Origin: Aldrovandia affinis
Taxonomy: Eukaryota; Chordata; Actinopteri; Notacanthiformes; Halosauridae
Assembly (NCBI GenBank): GCA_029706075.1
Contig: JAINUG010000108.1
Coordinates: 496,001-560,000, forward strand
Reading direction: 5' to 3'
Length of the DNA stretch: 64,000 nucleotides
Shown here: in pieces, positions 37,388 through 47,142 of the stretch
How positions within the stretch are numbered: the stretch's first letter is position 1
Layout: each line of letters starts with the position of its first letter
Translations under genes and position numbers: made by a program
The notes under the pieces: model-generated
Databases searched by the model: none
Seen by the model: only the letters and a program-made list of their open reading frames with translations
What the model was told of the DNA's origin: nothing

Positions 37388-38295
37388 CCCATATCCGCCG
37401 AACTACAGGATTTTCTGTAGACCGTGCAAACCCTTCATTCACCGATCTACGGGATATTCCGTAGACTGCGCAAACGCTACAGTCGCCGTCCTATGGGAAA
37501 TCATGGAGCATAAATTCTATGAAATTTAAATGCATATAATTATATAACAAACACATGGGAGGTGTAGACTTCGCTGACAAAAAAATTGCCTGTTACAAGA
37601 GACAAACGAAGTGGTACTATAAAATAATTTGGTGCATGCTTGACATTGCTATCCTAAATGCTTGCAATGTTTACAATAATGCTCATAATACAAAGATGAA
37701 ATTGCAAACAAACTTGATTGGTATAAGCTACAGGAAATCAGTAGGAACTCAACAGGATCCCAATAGACAAAAGGCACGCAAAAAATTCAACTAATAACAA
37801 AATGAAGAATGAGATAATACAATTTAAACTAATAACATTACAGAGAATGATACAAACTCAATTCATTGAAATATAACTCTTGAAGTAAAATTTCATATTG
37901 GTTACATGCAAATGTAGATGTGACAAATAAATGTAAGGTTGTAACAATATATCTATACATAATTTACACATATTTTGTATATAATAACATTTGTTAAAAT
38001 GTTTAATTGATATGACATACCATATATCCCACAAATTATGTATTATTATAAATGATGTACAAATAGGCCTACATATTTGCTCATTTTCATAATTTGTATA
38101 TGAAGTTTTTCAATTGCAACTTTTTTGTGATTGGGCATAACACATCAGTTTACACATCAAAATAAATAAATACACATCTCTTTCCATTTCCAAGAGGGAA
38201 GTGTTAGACTGAAGGTTGGCTGAGTTTGAATGGGTGTGTTATGTGGCTAGGCACACACCGTGTTTATACTGAATAATTCATTAGGCGGATATGGG
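37388..38295 (+). mobile_element. piggyBac element PB1, 908 bp, internally deleted
   Basis: TTAA on each side (37384-37387 and 38296-38299) and 12-bp perfect terminal repeats CCCATATCCGCC/GGCGGATATGGG define the element exactly. It sits inside the LINE; the second LINE copy at 50.4 kb is uninterrupted at this site. Near the left end are two direct copies of a 44-bp unit (from 37398 and 37442), each with a palindrome (ctacaggattttctgtag and ctacgggatattccgtag), which are plausible transposase-binding sites. Only a C-terminal transposase piece remains. Confidence 0.95.
37555..37794 (+). pseudogene. piggyBac transposase remnant (C-terminal part of catalytic domain)
   Basis: The open frame of 79 codons starts MGGVDFADKKIACYKRQTKW, followed by YYKIIWCMLDIAILNACNVY. 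It matches the MGGVDxxDxxxxxYxxxRKxxKWxxxxFxxLLDxAxxNAxxLY block of piggyBac transposases, which holds a conserved Asp of the DDD catalytic set. About 38 further residues follow with little similarity. The RNase H core upstream and the Cys-rich C-terminal domain are missing. The frame lies wholly inside the 908 bp element, so it is a deletion derivative that would need a transposase from elsewhere. Confidence 0.9.
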
Positions 38296-38832
38296 TTAAT
38301 CATCTTGGACTACTTTAGTCGATTCCAAATTGTTTGCCAAACCCCCAAGTTTTGTATCATCTGCAAATTTAAATATTCCTATCAAGATCATTTATGTAAA
38401 TAAGGAAGAGCAGAGGTCCCAACACCAATCCCTGCGTGACTCCACTGCCTACAGCACCTAGATCAGACACAGCCCCACCTACTGTTACTCGTTGTAATTA
38501 ACCTTGCAGCCAATTATAAACCCACTCTGAAACAACTCCTGAAATTCCTACTGAATTAGTTTTAACAATGAGCCTCTCATGTGATACCTTGTCAAATGCT
38601 TTTTGAAGGTCCAAATATATAATATCATAAGCCTGGTTCAAGTCAACACACTTTGTAGTCGAGGTTTGTTAGGCATGACCTCCCTTTGAAAAAACCATGT
38701 TGGCTCTCCCTTAAAATATAATTAATATTATATTATTTTTGTGAATGATGATTTTTGAAAGAATGATTCCAATTGTCCCTAATAATACATTCCAGTATTT
38801 TACACTCGATGCAAGTTAAACTGACAGGCCTA

Positions 38833-39460
38833 GGGCCCTATTTTGGTGAATTAGGACGGTGTCGGTAACGCAGATGCAAAGCGAAGATGGTGGCGCTTTA
38901 GGGTGTGTCTAACGCAATTTCAGTAATTCCGTGATTTAGGACGATAGCGCACCTCCGGCGCAATTGTAAAAGAGGTTGGATTAACTTTAATCAAATACAT
39001 GTGGGTGTTGTGGGGGTTTGGTTTCATAATGGCCAATCAGAACACCTATTTTCTATCCCTTTAAATACCAGTGCGCTAACGCTATAGCAAATTGGCAATT
39101 TCTTGACATGATGACAGTTTTGCGCGGCTGGGCCAGGATTTCAGATAACCTTATGTTCATATGTGCGCATCAATAAAGTCACCAAATTGCACAGAGAGCC
39201 AGTGTTTGTGCTAACAGGTGGTCTAGTTGGAGTTGACGCAAACTCATTATTTGACACGAAACTTGCATAGTGCTGACTGTTTTCATAGTCACACCCCTAT
39301 TGCGCTGCCCAGCCCATAGTCGCGCAAACGCCTTCATTGCGCACCACGAAATTGCCAAACTCGGCGGAGACTGGAAATATTCCGTTTGCGACAGACGAAA
39401 CTGACAATTTGCCAGCGCTAGGGCATAACGCCGCTTAGCGCCGGCACAAAAATAGGGCCC
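38833..39460. mobile_element. Non-autonomous DNA transposon, GGGCCC ends, CTA duplication
   Basis: The left end GGGCCCTATTTTGGTG and the right end CACAAAAATAGGGCCC are inverted repeats. CTA stands directly outside each end (38830-38832 and 39461-39463), and removing the 628 bp element plus one CTA restores continuous LINE sequence (aggcctatagttccctggg). A 3-bp duplication fits PIF/Harbinger. The interior is GC/CpG-richer than the surroundings (gcgcacctccggcgcaattg, cgctaacgctatagc) and has no coding frame. The superfamily assignment is inference. Confidence 0.82.
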
Positions 39461-39704
39461 CTATAGTTCCCTGGGTCAGTTCAATCTCGCTTCTTATATA
39501 TTGGAATTATACTACCCTGCATCCATTCATCTGGTATTTCCCAAGTGTTTATGGATTGCATAAAAATATCTGTCAATGGTTTATATATTTAGTTCTTTGA
39601 GTACTCTGGGATATATGCCATCAGGCCCTGCTGCCTTATTTGTCTTAAGTTTTTGTAGTTTTTGTAGTACTTATACATCCCTTATCTCAAAGTCCTCCAA
39701 AACA

Positions 39705-39923
39705 TTATTTACATTTAAGCATATTTACCTGTATAACCTCTTCTCTAGTAAAGCTCTCAACAAAGTAACTGTTTAGTGTGTTAGCAATATCCTTATTATT
39801 ATAAACCAAAGTTTTGGTTCTTAACTTAACCTCATCATTAACTTTCCTTTTTCTACTACAATATTGAAAAAACTTCTTAGGATTACTTTTTGAATCTTGG
39901 GAAAGCATAATGAGCAGATGCAT
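39705..39923 (-). pseudogene. LINE ORF2 fragment between endonuclease and RT
   Basis: The frame includes LSQDSKSNPKKFFQYCSRKR, KVNDEVKLRTKTLVYNNKDI and ANTLNSYFVESFT. This matches the conserved segment SKxNPKxFFxYxxxKxK...L......xxxxxDxxxAxxLNxYFxSVFT that precedes the RT domain in CR1/Rex1-type LINEs. It marks the most 5' preserved part of this copy. LINE similarity ends near 39925, consistent with 5' truncation on insertion. Confidence 0.85.
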
Positions 39924-39925
39924 GA

Positions 39926-42600
39926 ATCCAGTTCAGTGGTGCATTAAGGTGTGTCCAATACCATTCCGATAGTTTCATAACAAGACAAATTAGCACACCT
40001 GCAGCACAGTTGTAAATCGTGATGGGTCGTTCGCAAATTATTTTTTTTTACAAATATTTTAGGTGAACAAAATGAACTGCATCACCTCCAGAAACAATTG
40101 TTCATTTGATTCTTCTTTGCCCGTGACTGCTAGGTGGAAGGTTCTCTTTGAATATTTCTAATGAGAGCCAGTAGAAACCGTTAATACAGAGATGGATACC
40201 TTTGAGCGGGGCTAGCTGCATTTAACAAAAGCTCAGTGGCGAGGACTCTCTGAATGTATACACTACAAACATATGAGGACATGCTCCAAACAATGACACA
40301 GTCAGTGAAGAAAGTGTAGTTCTGAAATGAAAGAACTGAATAAACTGGTTGAGTGGGAGGGTTATTTTAGCTTAGTCATTGTGATGAATGAAATTCACAG
40401 TACATCCTGCTTTATCAACTATGTTATATGCTTTTGGGAAAACATTTTCAGAGCTATTCAAGTGCAGTCTCTGCAATGTAACATGGAAAGATACAGCACT
40501 GCCCCTGTAATACTAATGACATTAGCTTAATTCAATGTATGCTTTTTAATTCTGTGCATGTTTATTACCACTTTTATTATAGTGTGAGGCTGATTTTACC
40601 CTTAAACATTTGTGCAACTGCAGTATGGCACCAGAGCATATATTTATTGAATGTGCAGTTAATAATCTGTATTTTCTAACCTGAGTGTGAGACAGTCCCC
40701 CAATACTACTAGCTACACACATATTCACTCTCTTTGAAAAGTTAAGTAATTCACATCAATATCACCCCAAAAGAAGGGGAAAAAAGGGTTAATTCATGAT
40801 TTCACGGCCTAAACCAATGGCTGAACTATTGACTGAAGATATAAACCACACGATGTACTGTTCCATGACAAAAGTCAACAGACATATTTATTTTGCAACA
40901 CACACATGAAACTAAGACAAACAGGAGTGCAAAGAAAGATAGGGAGGCGGGGACAGGTGATGGCTGGCCAGGGTGGAGCAGCAGACTCCCAAGACTACAC
41001 CTACATCACTTTACAGATCTTACCTGGCTAAAACAACTGAGAAAATAAAGGAGGTGAGTCTTCTAGGATATGTGTACCCACCCTGGTCTAACCGAACTAA
41101 AAAGGTGCATGAAAACAAGAACCACCAACTGTCCTCCAACACTTTGCAACACAGGTTTAAATGAACACAAAGATGATGAGCTGTGGTGAGCGTGACTGCC
41201 ACTTGGAATACAACGATGAGAGCCCAGAAGAGCCCAGCTGAGGACTTTTATAGGGAAGCGCGAACATCACATATACCCCCAGAAAGAAAAAACGTCGCAC
41301 ACACACGCACAGAACACCACAAAGGGAGGGGAAATGCACACCTAACAAATGGCATGGCACTGTTTCTTTAAAGGCTAAACAACCTTTTGTTTTATTATCA
41401 GTGCTTATAAAACATGGGTGGAAGACACACGTAAATAATGTACAGACTCATATGGCTTTCTTATTCCACTGCATCATGTTCCTATATAGGAGCTATGGTT
41501 CAAAATTTACTGTAATTCTTAGGGAATGTTGATTGCTTATTTTCCATCACTTATCACACGGTTAACTAACCATCTCTTTTCTTACCAACTCAAACTGCAT
41601 AGGTTTAAATTATGCATGATTGAACAGGGGACTCTTGGAGGTGGGAAAACTATCGCTTTCGCATCTGGGAGATCAGCTTTTGGGAAAATGTATCCATCAT
41701 TATATTACAAGAACCATAAAATAACTATTAGTTGGCCAACACACCTGCTATTGGTTTAGCAAAGCTTAGGTGTACAGTATTCATTTACTCTACACTGACA
41801 ACAATACCTTTCTTTTCCCCTCTATGTTTAAACAGAGGATATGGAGACACAAACTAAATGCAGCTGTAATTATATCAGTTAGTGAATTAAGTACACATCT
41901 AATGTAACTTATATGGATTCTATCAAACCATCATGAGTGTCATTCTGCTTCCAATGACAAGACAAACAGGCTTGAAGCTTATGACATGCAAATCACAATA
42001 ATGAGTCAATATGGCTTTATCATGGCTGATAAGCATAGGGGTTCACCGCAAATGCAGTTCTGGCAATTCATTAGCTTACATCGGGGAAACAAATGTCATC
42101 AGTGTGGGCTGCTGTTGATTGAAACGATAATATGTTGTCGGATAGAATTACCAATTCAGAAGGTTGCAATTTCCATATTCCTATATAAATAAACAGGATG
42201 TCCATTACAAGTCCAGTAATTAAATTTTGTACATCTGCATGCATATCGAACAAACAGGAGAAGTGTTTAGAAGTGCAGCAGAAATGAATATCAAGAATAA
42301 TATTTTATGTCTTATAATATATAAGTTTATATTTACTGACCAGTGCCTAGGTTTAAATGTATTTTGAAATCTATACTAATCTTGAACAAAATTGCCATTT
42401 TGATTAGAATTTCAAAGTTAGGCTTCATCAGATAGAAAATGAAAGCCTACACAATGACAATGTCATATCTCACAATATAAAAATGTATTGTGGTCATTGT
42501 AAAAATGTGTATATTATAAAACTGGAATATTTATTGATTAGTACAAGATGTGGGACTCATGTCACTCATATAAAAAAGTATGCAACTTAAATTGCCCAAA
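39926..42600. other. No gene seen
   Basis: AT-rich unique-looking DNA. About 40890-41370 is less AT-rich and might be part of a retroelement (A-rich strand, ttttatagggaagcgcgaac), but no domain or terminal repeat was recognised. Confidence 0.4.
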
Positions 42601-43124
42601 CAGGGGTTTGCATCCTTGGTCCTGGAGGCCCACTGTGCAGATTTTCATTCCAACCATAATTGCAATTCCTGAAGTATAACAAGCTGTTAATTGTTCTTGA
42701 TGAGACACTTTTAATATCCACTGAGGGAAGATTTACCCTGTTAATGCTACATTGTGTCAGAAACAGATATTCATGTTCCAAATAATGAATATTCTAGATT
42801 CATTTAAGGACTTTTAAATCAGTCAGGGGTGACTTTCCCGAAAACGTTGAATGTTAGAGATTAATGTGCAACTTTACAATAAATGTAGGAAAAGTATGTG
42901 CTACTTCTATGTGGGTTTCCAGAAAACCGTCTTTAGCTGGTATTTTACGTAAGTTCAACGTACTTCTTAGTTAACTCTGCCCCAGCAACAGTCTGGCAAA
43001 AAGTCGAATAATCAAACAATTGATTGACAAATCTCCGGAACATCTAGTTTGTTTTTTGAGACTTCGGCATGATGCAAATTAATTATAAATAGTTACAAAT
43101 AATTATAACAGTACATTGTACATA

Positions 43125-43352
43125 GGCGGCAGTGTGGTATAATGGTTAGGGAACTGGGCTTGTAACGTTAAGGTCGCAGGTTCAATCCCCAGGTGGGACA
43201 CTGCCGTTGTACCCTTGAGCAAGGTACTTAACTTGAATTGCTTCAGTTAATATCCAGCTGTATAAATGGATTGTAAAGAAATGTAAACTGTGTAAATCGC
43301 TCTGGATAAGAGCGTCTGCTAAATGCCTGTAATGTAATGTAATGTAATGTAA
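43125..43352 (+). repeat. UnaSINE-like SINE, copy 3, full length
   Basis: It starts 'ggcggcagtgtggtataatg' with A box tggtataatgg and B box ggttcaatccc. The body includes 'acccttgagcaaggtactta' and 'tatccagctgtataaatgg'. The tail is 'tcgctctGGATAagagcg', 'tctgctaaatgcc' and four clean TGTAA units. This matches the organisation of eel UnaSINE1/UnaL2, where the GGAUA loop is recognised by the LINE reverse transcriptase. Clean boxes and tail indicate the youngest of the three copies. Confidence 0.9.
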
Positions 43353-43416
43353 TTTTGAAGAATACAATTACAGGGAAAGGTATGACTAATAACTAATCCC
43401 TCTAAAGTAAAAGCAA

Positions 43417-43671
43417 ATGGCAGAACCTACAATAAATAAAAAACAACACTTCTCCAAAGATGAAATTGTACTTCTTTTGGATGAAGTAGCACAACATAAA
43501 CAAATGTTATTTTCAGTGGCCCGGGGCAGTCTCTCTAACACTGAGAAAAGAAAAATGGGACGACATCGCAAGCAAACTAACTGGGATGGATGTCAGAAAA
43601 AGCAAGACCTTTCCAGCCAAGTAAAAAAAATGGGGGTGAATTACACTGTGAAATGGTACACAATTATCTGA
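43417..43671 (+). pseudogene. Myb/SANT-like protein of a Harbinger element, damaged
   Basis: The 84-codon frame starts MAEPTINKKQHFSKDEIVLL, followed by LDEVAQHKQMLFSVARGSLS and NTEKRKM. A frame change after NTEKRK continues KWDDIASKLTGMDVRKSKTF. FSxxEIxxLLxEVxxxKxxLF...NxxKxxxWxxIAxKL is the pattern of the Myb_DNA-bind_5-type trihelix found in vertebrate Harbinger accessory proteins and host genes derived from them. The tryptophan-bearing third helix is only reached by a one-base shift, so the gene is broken. It lies inside the Harbinger-like terminal repeats, which explains its origin. Confidence 0.72.
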
Positions 43672-43812
43672 CGCAGGAACCACAGAAATACATTTTTAAT
43701 AATCATATCATTTATTTTCCTCTCATGTCTCAAGGGGTGACATTGTATAGTACAAAACAACCATACAGTATGGCATGTTACTGGCTAAGACCATGTAACC
43801 ACTTTAGATAGA
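43665..43812 (+). repeat. Orphan repeat R2, copy in Harbinger element
   Basis: About 145 bp here match, on the opposite strand, 53463-53612. Shared words include 'gcaggaaccaca', 'cagtatggcatgt' (gggtatggcatgt in the other copy) and 'actggctaa' with 'catgtaacca'. The family is not recognised. It may be an internal part of the same Harbinger family. Confidence 0.65.
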
Positions 43813-43991
43813 CACAATTGGATGCCTGCGTCCAGTTTTTAGAAACGACACTGTAGCATTTGATTGCTTTTAGATATTTGCATCCAGTTTTCTGGAGAAG
43901 TGTACAACCCCTTGGGGTAGCACATACAACGAGCAGATTTAAGTTTGCCCGCACAGCAGCATTAAGGCGTAGCCGACATAAACAGTGTCTT

Positions 43992-44835
43992 TGGTTAGAA
44001 TGGGGGATTCTTTAAAACTCTGCCATGATTAGGATAGCCTGGTTACCCACTGCTCTTATTTTAAGGTGTGGAGTTAATTGATCATCTCAGGTGTTTAACT
44101 GAAACTCGACTTAATATGGAGCCTGGGAAAAGCCTTCATCTTTATAGGTTATTCTTGTGACCAATTAAAATATATATGACATTAAGCAGACACATTAATC
44201 AGTAGATGTGGTCCCCTGCTCTACATACTGAGCCACACAGAACCACATAGTCTATAGTCTATAGAATTACTGTATATGTATATTTGCTAATTAAACCAAA
44301 TTACATAAAGAGCCATTGCCCTCTTGCATTTGAATCAATGAATGAATCACTTTAGTAGTGAAACACTTTAGTTTATTTGGCTAACCATGTGATGATATGG
44401 GCTAATAAATAGCCTAATGTGATATTATGTTTCTGTGGAAGGCATCGGTCTAGGCAGGGTAATCGGGATGATTAACGGCCACGCCTACTTGCAGGGCAGC
44501 TAGGGCACACAGCTGTGCGGCATTATCTAATTGTTCCTGCATGCTTAAAACTGCTCTGCACTCTTAGTAGGTGGCTGGAACATGTGAGATGAAGAGGGAA
44601 CAGCCTGAGTCCCTGCAAACTGTGTAGTCTTTTGCCGAAAGGCGGTTTTATTTAGTTTATTATTTTGGGCCGGAACCCATGAGGGGGATGGCTGAAGATC
44701 TGTTTGTTTATTTTTATTTTCTGTGTCTCTCTGTGTGGGAGAGAGTTAAATAAATCCACAGTCTGCAGACCGATAACTTCATTCCCTGTGTCCTGCTGCT
44801 CTGTTCCAATCCGGGTTATGTCGAATGGCGTGACA
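43992..44835 (+). mobile_element. Probable solo LTR, right end firm, left end tentative
   Basis: The right part (about 44440-44835) looks like a fish Gypsy-type LTR: a promoter-like segment (tgcttaaaactgctctgcac), a polyadenylation signal (gttaaataaatcc), and an end at ...ggcgtgaca. GTCTT follows this CA end (44836-44840). The same GTCTT occurs at 43987-43991 directly before a TG, giving a TG...CA unit of 844 bp with a 5-bp duplication. The 5-bp match could be chance, and a SINE fragment (44178-44244) lies inside, so the true left end may be nearer 44440. Confidence 0.45.
44178..44244 (-). repeat. Internally deleted tRNA-SINE (same family as 26563-26705)
   Basis: On the minus strand: 'ggttctgtgtggctcagtat' and 'gtagagca', then directly 'ggggaccacat' and a tail-like 'gtctgcttaatg'. 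The head and post-B-box segments match the SINE at 26.6 kb, while the B-box region between them is deleted. Confidence 0.6.
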
Positions 44836-45702
44836 GTCTTATTTTACATGCATGTAAATAAAACACACATTTAATAAACTAAATAAATTCACGTAAATTG
44901 CTAGATGTCCATGTTTTCAGAATGCACAGTCACTTGATTTTAAAGTACTCTTTGTACTTTGTACGGTGGCCACTGTCTGCAATGAATAGCAAAGCAGGCA
45001 AAAGTGAACTTAAGAAGCACTTTATTTTTAAAGTGTGGGTCAGGTAGCACGATAATTAACAATGGAGATAATGTGCTACTTTAGTTACGAAGGGTTTTGG
45101 CAAACCTGCGTGAATTAACAATGAATTTTACGATGGAATTTATGATGCACTTAGCTTTACGATGCTTTCGGGAAACCCACCCCAGATTAGCTTTCAGACA
45201 ACTATTGCTTTCATTTTCTGCAATGTGTTGTGAAGAAAAGAGATTACAGAGATTAAGAGATTTGAAAGGGATTCAATTTTTAATTGATTTATTGATAGGC
45301 CTGCAGCTGAAATCGGTGAAGTACTAAATGCTGAAAGACACCTGGTCATCAAATTAATTCATTTTGTGGAAAATGAATGGTTCAAAGACAAAGTATATGG
45401 TAATGGGTCACACCTGCATTGTGTTAAAATCTGTTTCAGCATGGAATTATGGAACCTAAACACATATTTTCAACAACCTTAATTAATTGAGATTAATTGG
45501 TAGGGATTGCAATTGGTTGAAATGAAAACAAGCATACACAGTGTGCCCCCAGGACCAAGGTTGAAAACCCCTGCTCTAGAATCTGTCAGAACTCTCACAG
45601 AAACAGTTACATCAGAATTAGAATGCTACATTCTTGGACATATAACTATAGTATAGTGTAGGAGCAAAATACAAACAATGAACTTCACTGTCCACTGTCC
45701 AC

Positions 45703-45940
45703 TGGCGATTTTAGACCGTATTTAGGGGGGCTTTCATCTCAGCCCCTAAAAATCATTTTTACTTAATATCTATTTTTTTAAAATACCACAGATAGAGAGT
45801 GGTATTTCAATTGAGAGTGACCACCATTGTGGTGTTTTTGTTTTGGGGAATGTAACAGTAAATTAATAAAAAATGTAGGCTTGTGCTTTGCATGTGTACT
45901 AAAGGTCCCCACTAAAGGTCAAATCCTAGAATCGCCACTG
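45703..45940. mobile_element. Small hAT-type non-autonomous element (238 bp)
   Basis: The ends TGGCGATTTTAG and CTAGAATCGCCACTG are inverted repeats of the CAGTGGCGATTCTAG type. CTGTCCAC occurs just outside both ends (45695-45702 and 45941-45948), an 8-bp duplication typical of hAT. The first three bases (CAG) of the left end appear to be lost. No coding sequence. Confidence 0.72.
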
Positions 45941-46734
45941 CTGTCCACTTAACCTCAAATTGGAGTATGTTATAGTCCATGAGGGATTGGAGATACAGAT
46001 GGAGATCTTCCCCCCCATCCCCCAACACATGGGTCTCCAAAATGCTCCATTACAGCAAAGCAAACCCCCTTTCCAGAGGTTACTATGATACACCCACTTT
46101 GACATAACTATTCTATTCCAAATCCCTTTTTATAAAGTTGTCACATGGCATAAAATATTTACAGCATCAAGCATTTACAGCATCATTGCTGCCTGAGGGC
46201 AGCAAGCTTGTCAATCTTTCCAGAGTGTCATCTGTCTCATTTAGCATCTACAGTGCAGTGGTAAACTGCACTATAGGGTTTTTTCTATCAGAGCTCTTCA
46301 GAAAGAACAATTAACAGACAAATGAGGGAGGAAAATATGCATGTGAAGTAATGGCAATGTGGGAGTGTGCAAAAAATTATTCACATTCATTATCATTGTT
46401 CTTACCAACAGTCTGATCACTGCATATCAACTGTTACATTTAATCAACCTTTGAAAGAGTGTCTTTTAAAATAGTCATTTCACTTAATTTTACCACCTCC
46501 CAGAAACCTTTAATGGATTTAAAATATAACTGTCCTGATATCATCCCTCAAAGATGAAAGAATTGCTATAAAGCTGTTGCAAACAAACAAAACATTGTGG
46601 GTATATAAGCGCATACATCGTGCAGAGAACAACTGAGATAAATGCAAAGTCAGTGCTGGCCATCTAACAAAATACTTCTAAATATAACTTTTCACCCTGT
46701 GGTCATACCTGTTGCTGAACTGAATTAGAGTAAG
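45941..46734. other. No gene seen
   Basis: Unique-looking sequence with no recognised element. Confidence 0.45.
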
Positions 46735-47142
46735 CACCCTGTGACAGCTAGGCTTACCGTCCAGGTTGTGGACCTACAGTGCCTTGCACTTTGTGCCTGC
46801 CTGCATTGGCACTGGTTTACCATGACCGCACCGGTGCCGACTGTGGACGGTGGCCCTGCAGGGTGGTGCATTATTGGCCTTGGCGTCACCCGTGGGAGGG
46901 AGGGTTTCACTCAACAGGGGTGCCTCATCCAGCAAGAATGACTCATCTGGTCCATCAATTTGGTGTCTGCAGCCTGTCTGATCTAATGATTGTGGAGCTC
47001 AGCTGGTAGACTGCAGAGGGAAAAAAGAGAATGTCTGCTTCTCTGGACTCTTCAAAGGACTGAAGACATTGCATAAGTGAGAGAGGACCAAATAAACAAT
47101 TTAACACTGGGCATTCCAAATTGGGATAAAAAGGGAAAAAAG
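46735..47142 (+). repeat. SINE-A copy 4, plus strand
   Basis: The central block 'accggtgccgactgtggacg' with 'ccctgcagggtggtgc' aligns to SINE-A copy 3 (agtgccgactgtgccc, ccctgcagggcgcc). The 3' end 'gggcattccaaattgggata' and 'aaaagggaaaaaa' is the shared tail. The head is diverged and its start approximate. Short frames across 46725-47009 on both strands are shadows of this repeat. Confidence 0.65.

Larger units (their letters stand above)
36588..39925 (-). mobile_element. CR1/Rex1-type LINE, 5' truncated, interrupted twice
   Basis: Non-LTR retrotransposon of the CR1/Rex1-Babar group. The 3' end (36588-36606, minus strand) is a tandem 8-bp repeat TTCTTATG, typical of CR1-like elements. Going upstream on the minus strand: a C-terminal RT segment (36662-36976), the thumb/palm region, the catalytic FADDT motif (38353-38367), the conserved GVTQGLVLGPLLFLIYINDL (about 38380-38445), and at 39705-39923 the segment between endonuclease and RT. 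Stops and frameshifts are frequent. A piggyBac (37388-38295) and a GGGCCC-ended element (38833-39460) interrupt it. Without them about 1.8 kb of LINE remains. Confidence 0.9.
42826..45183 (+). mobile_element. PIF/Harbinger-like element, internally degraded
   Basis: The ends GGGGTGACTTTCCCGAAAAC (left) and, inverted, GGGGTGGGTTTCCCGAAAGC (right) form a terminal inverted repeat of about 20 bp. GGGG.G..TTTCCCGAAA ends are known from fish PIF/Harbinger elements. Inside is a Myb/SANT-like frame, the second protein that Harbinger elements typically encode, but I see no DDE nuclease. No clean 3-bp duplication is visible. The element also carries an UnaSINE-like SINE, a broken tRNA-SINE and a possible solo LTR. 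Confidence 0.65.
42601..45573. mobile_element. hAT-like element split by later insertions (or two opposed copies)
   Basis: The left end starts CAGGGGTTTGCATCCTTGGT and continues CCTGGAGGCCCACTGTG. The right end, read inverted, starts CAGGGGTTTTCAACCTTGGT and continues CCTGGGGGCACACTGTG, giving a roughly 37-bp imperfect terminal repeat. CAGGGGT ends are typical of hAT elements. The flanking 8-mers (tgcccaaa and ctctagaa) do not match, so either the duplication has decayed or these are two separate copies in opposite orientation. Everything between 42826 and 45183 is a Harbinger-like insertion. Confidence 0.5.

Noticed and set aside
37384-37480. CRISPR-like short repeat pattern at the piggyBac left end
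   Set aside because: Only two units, in a vertebrate genome, and explained as transposon subterminal repeats.
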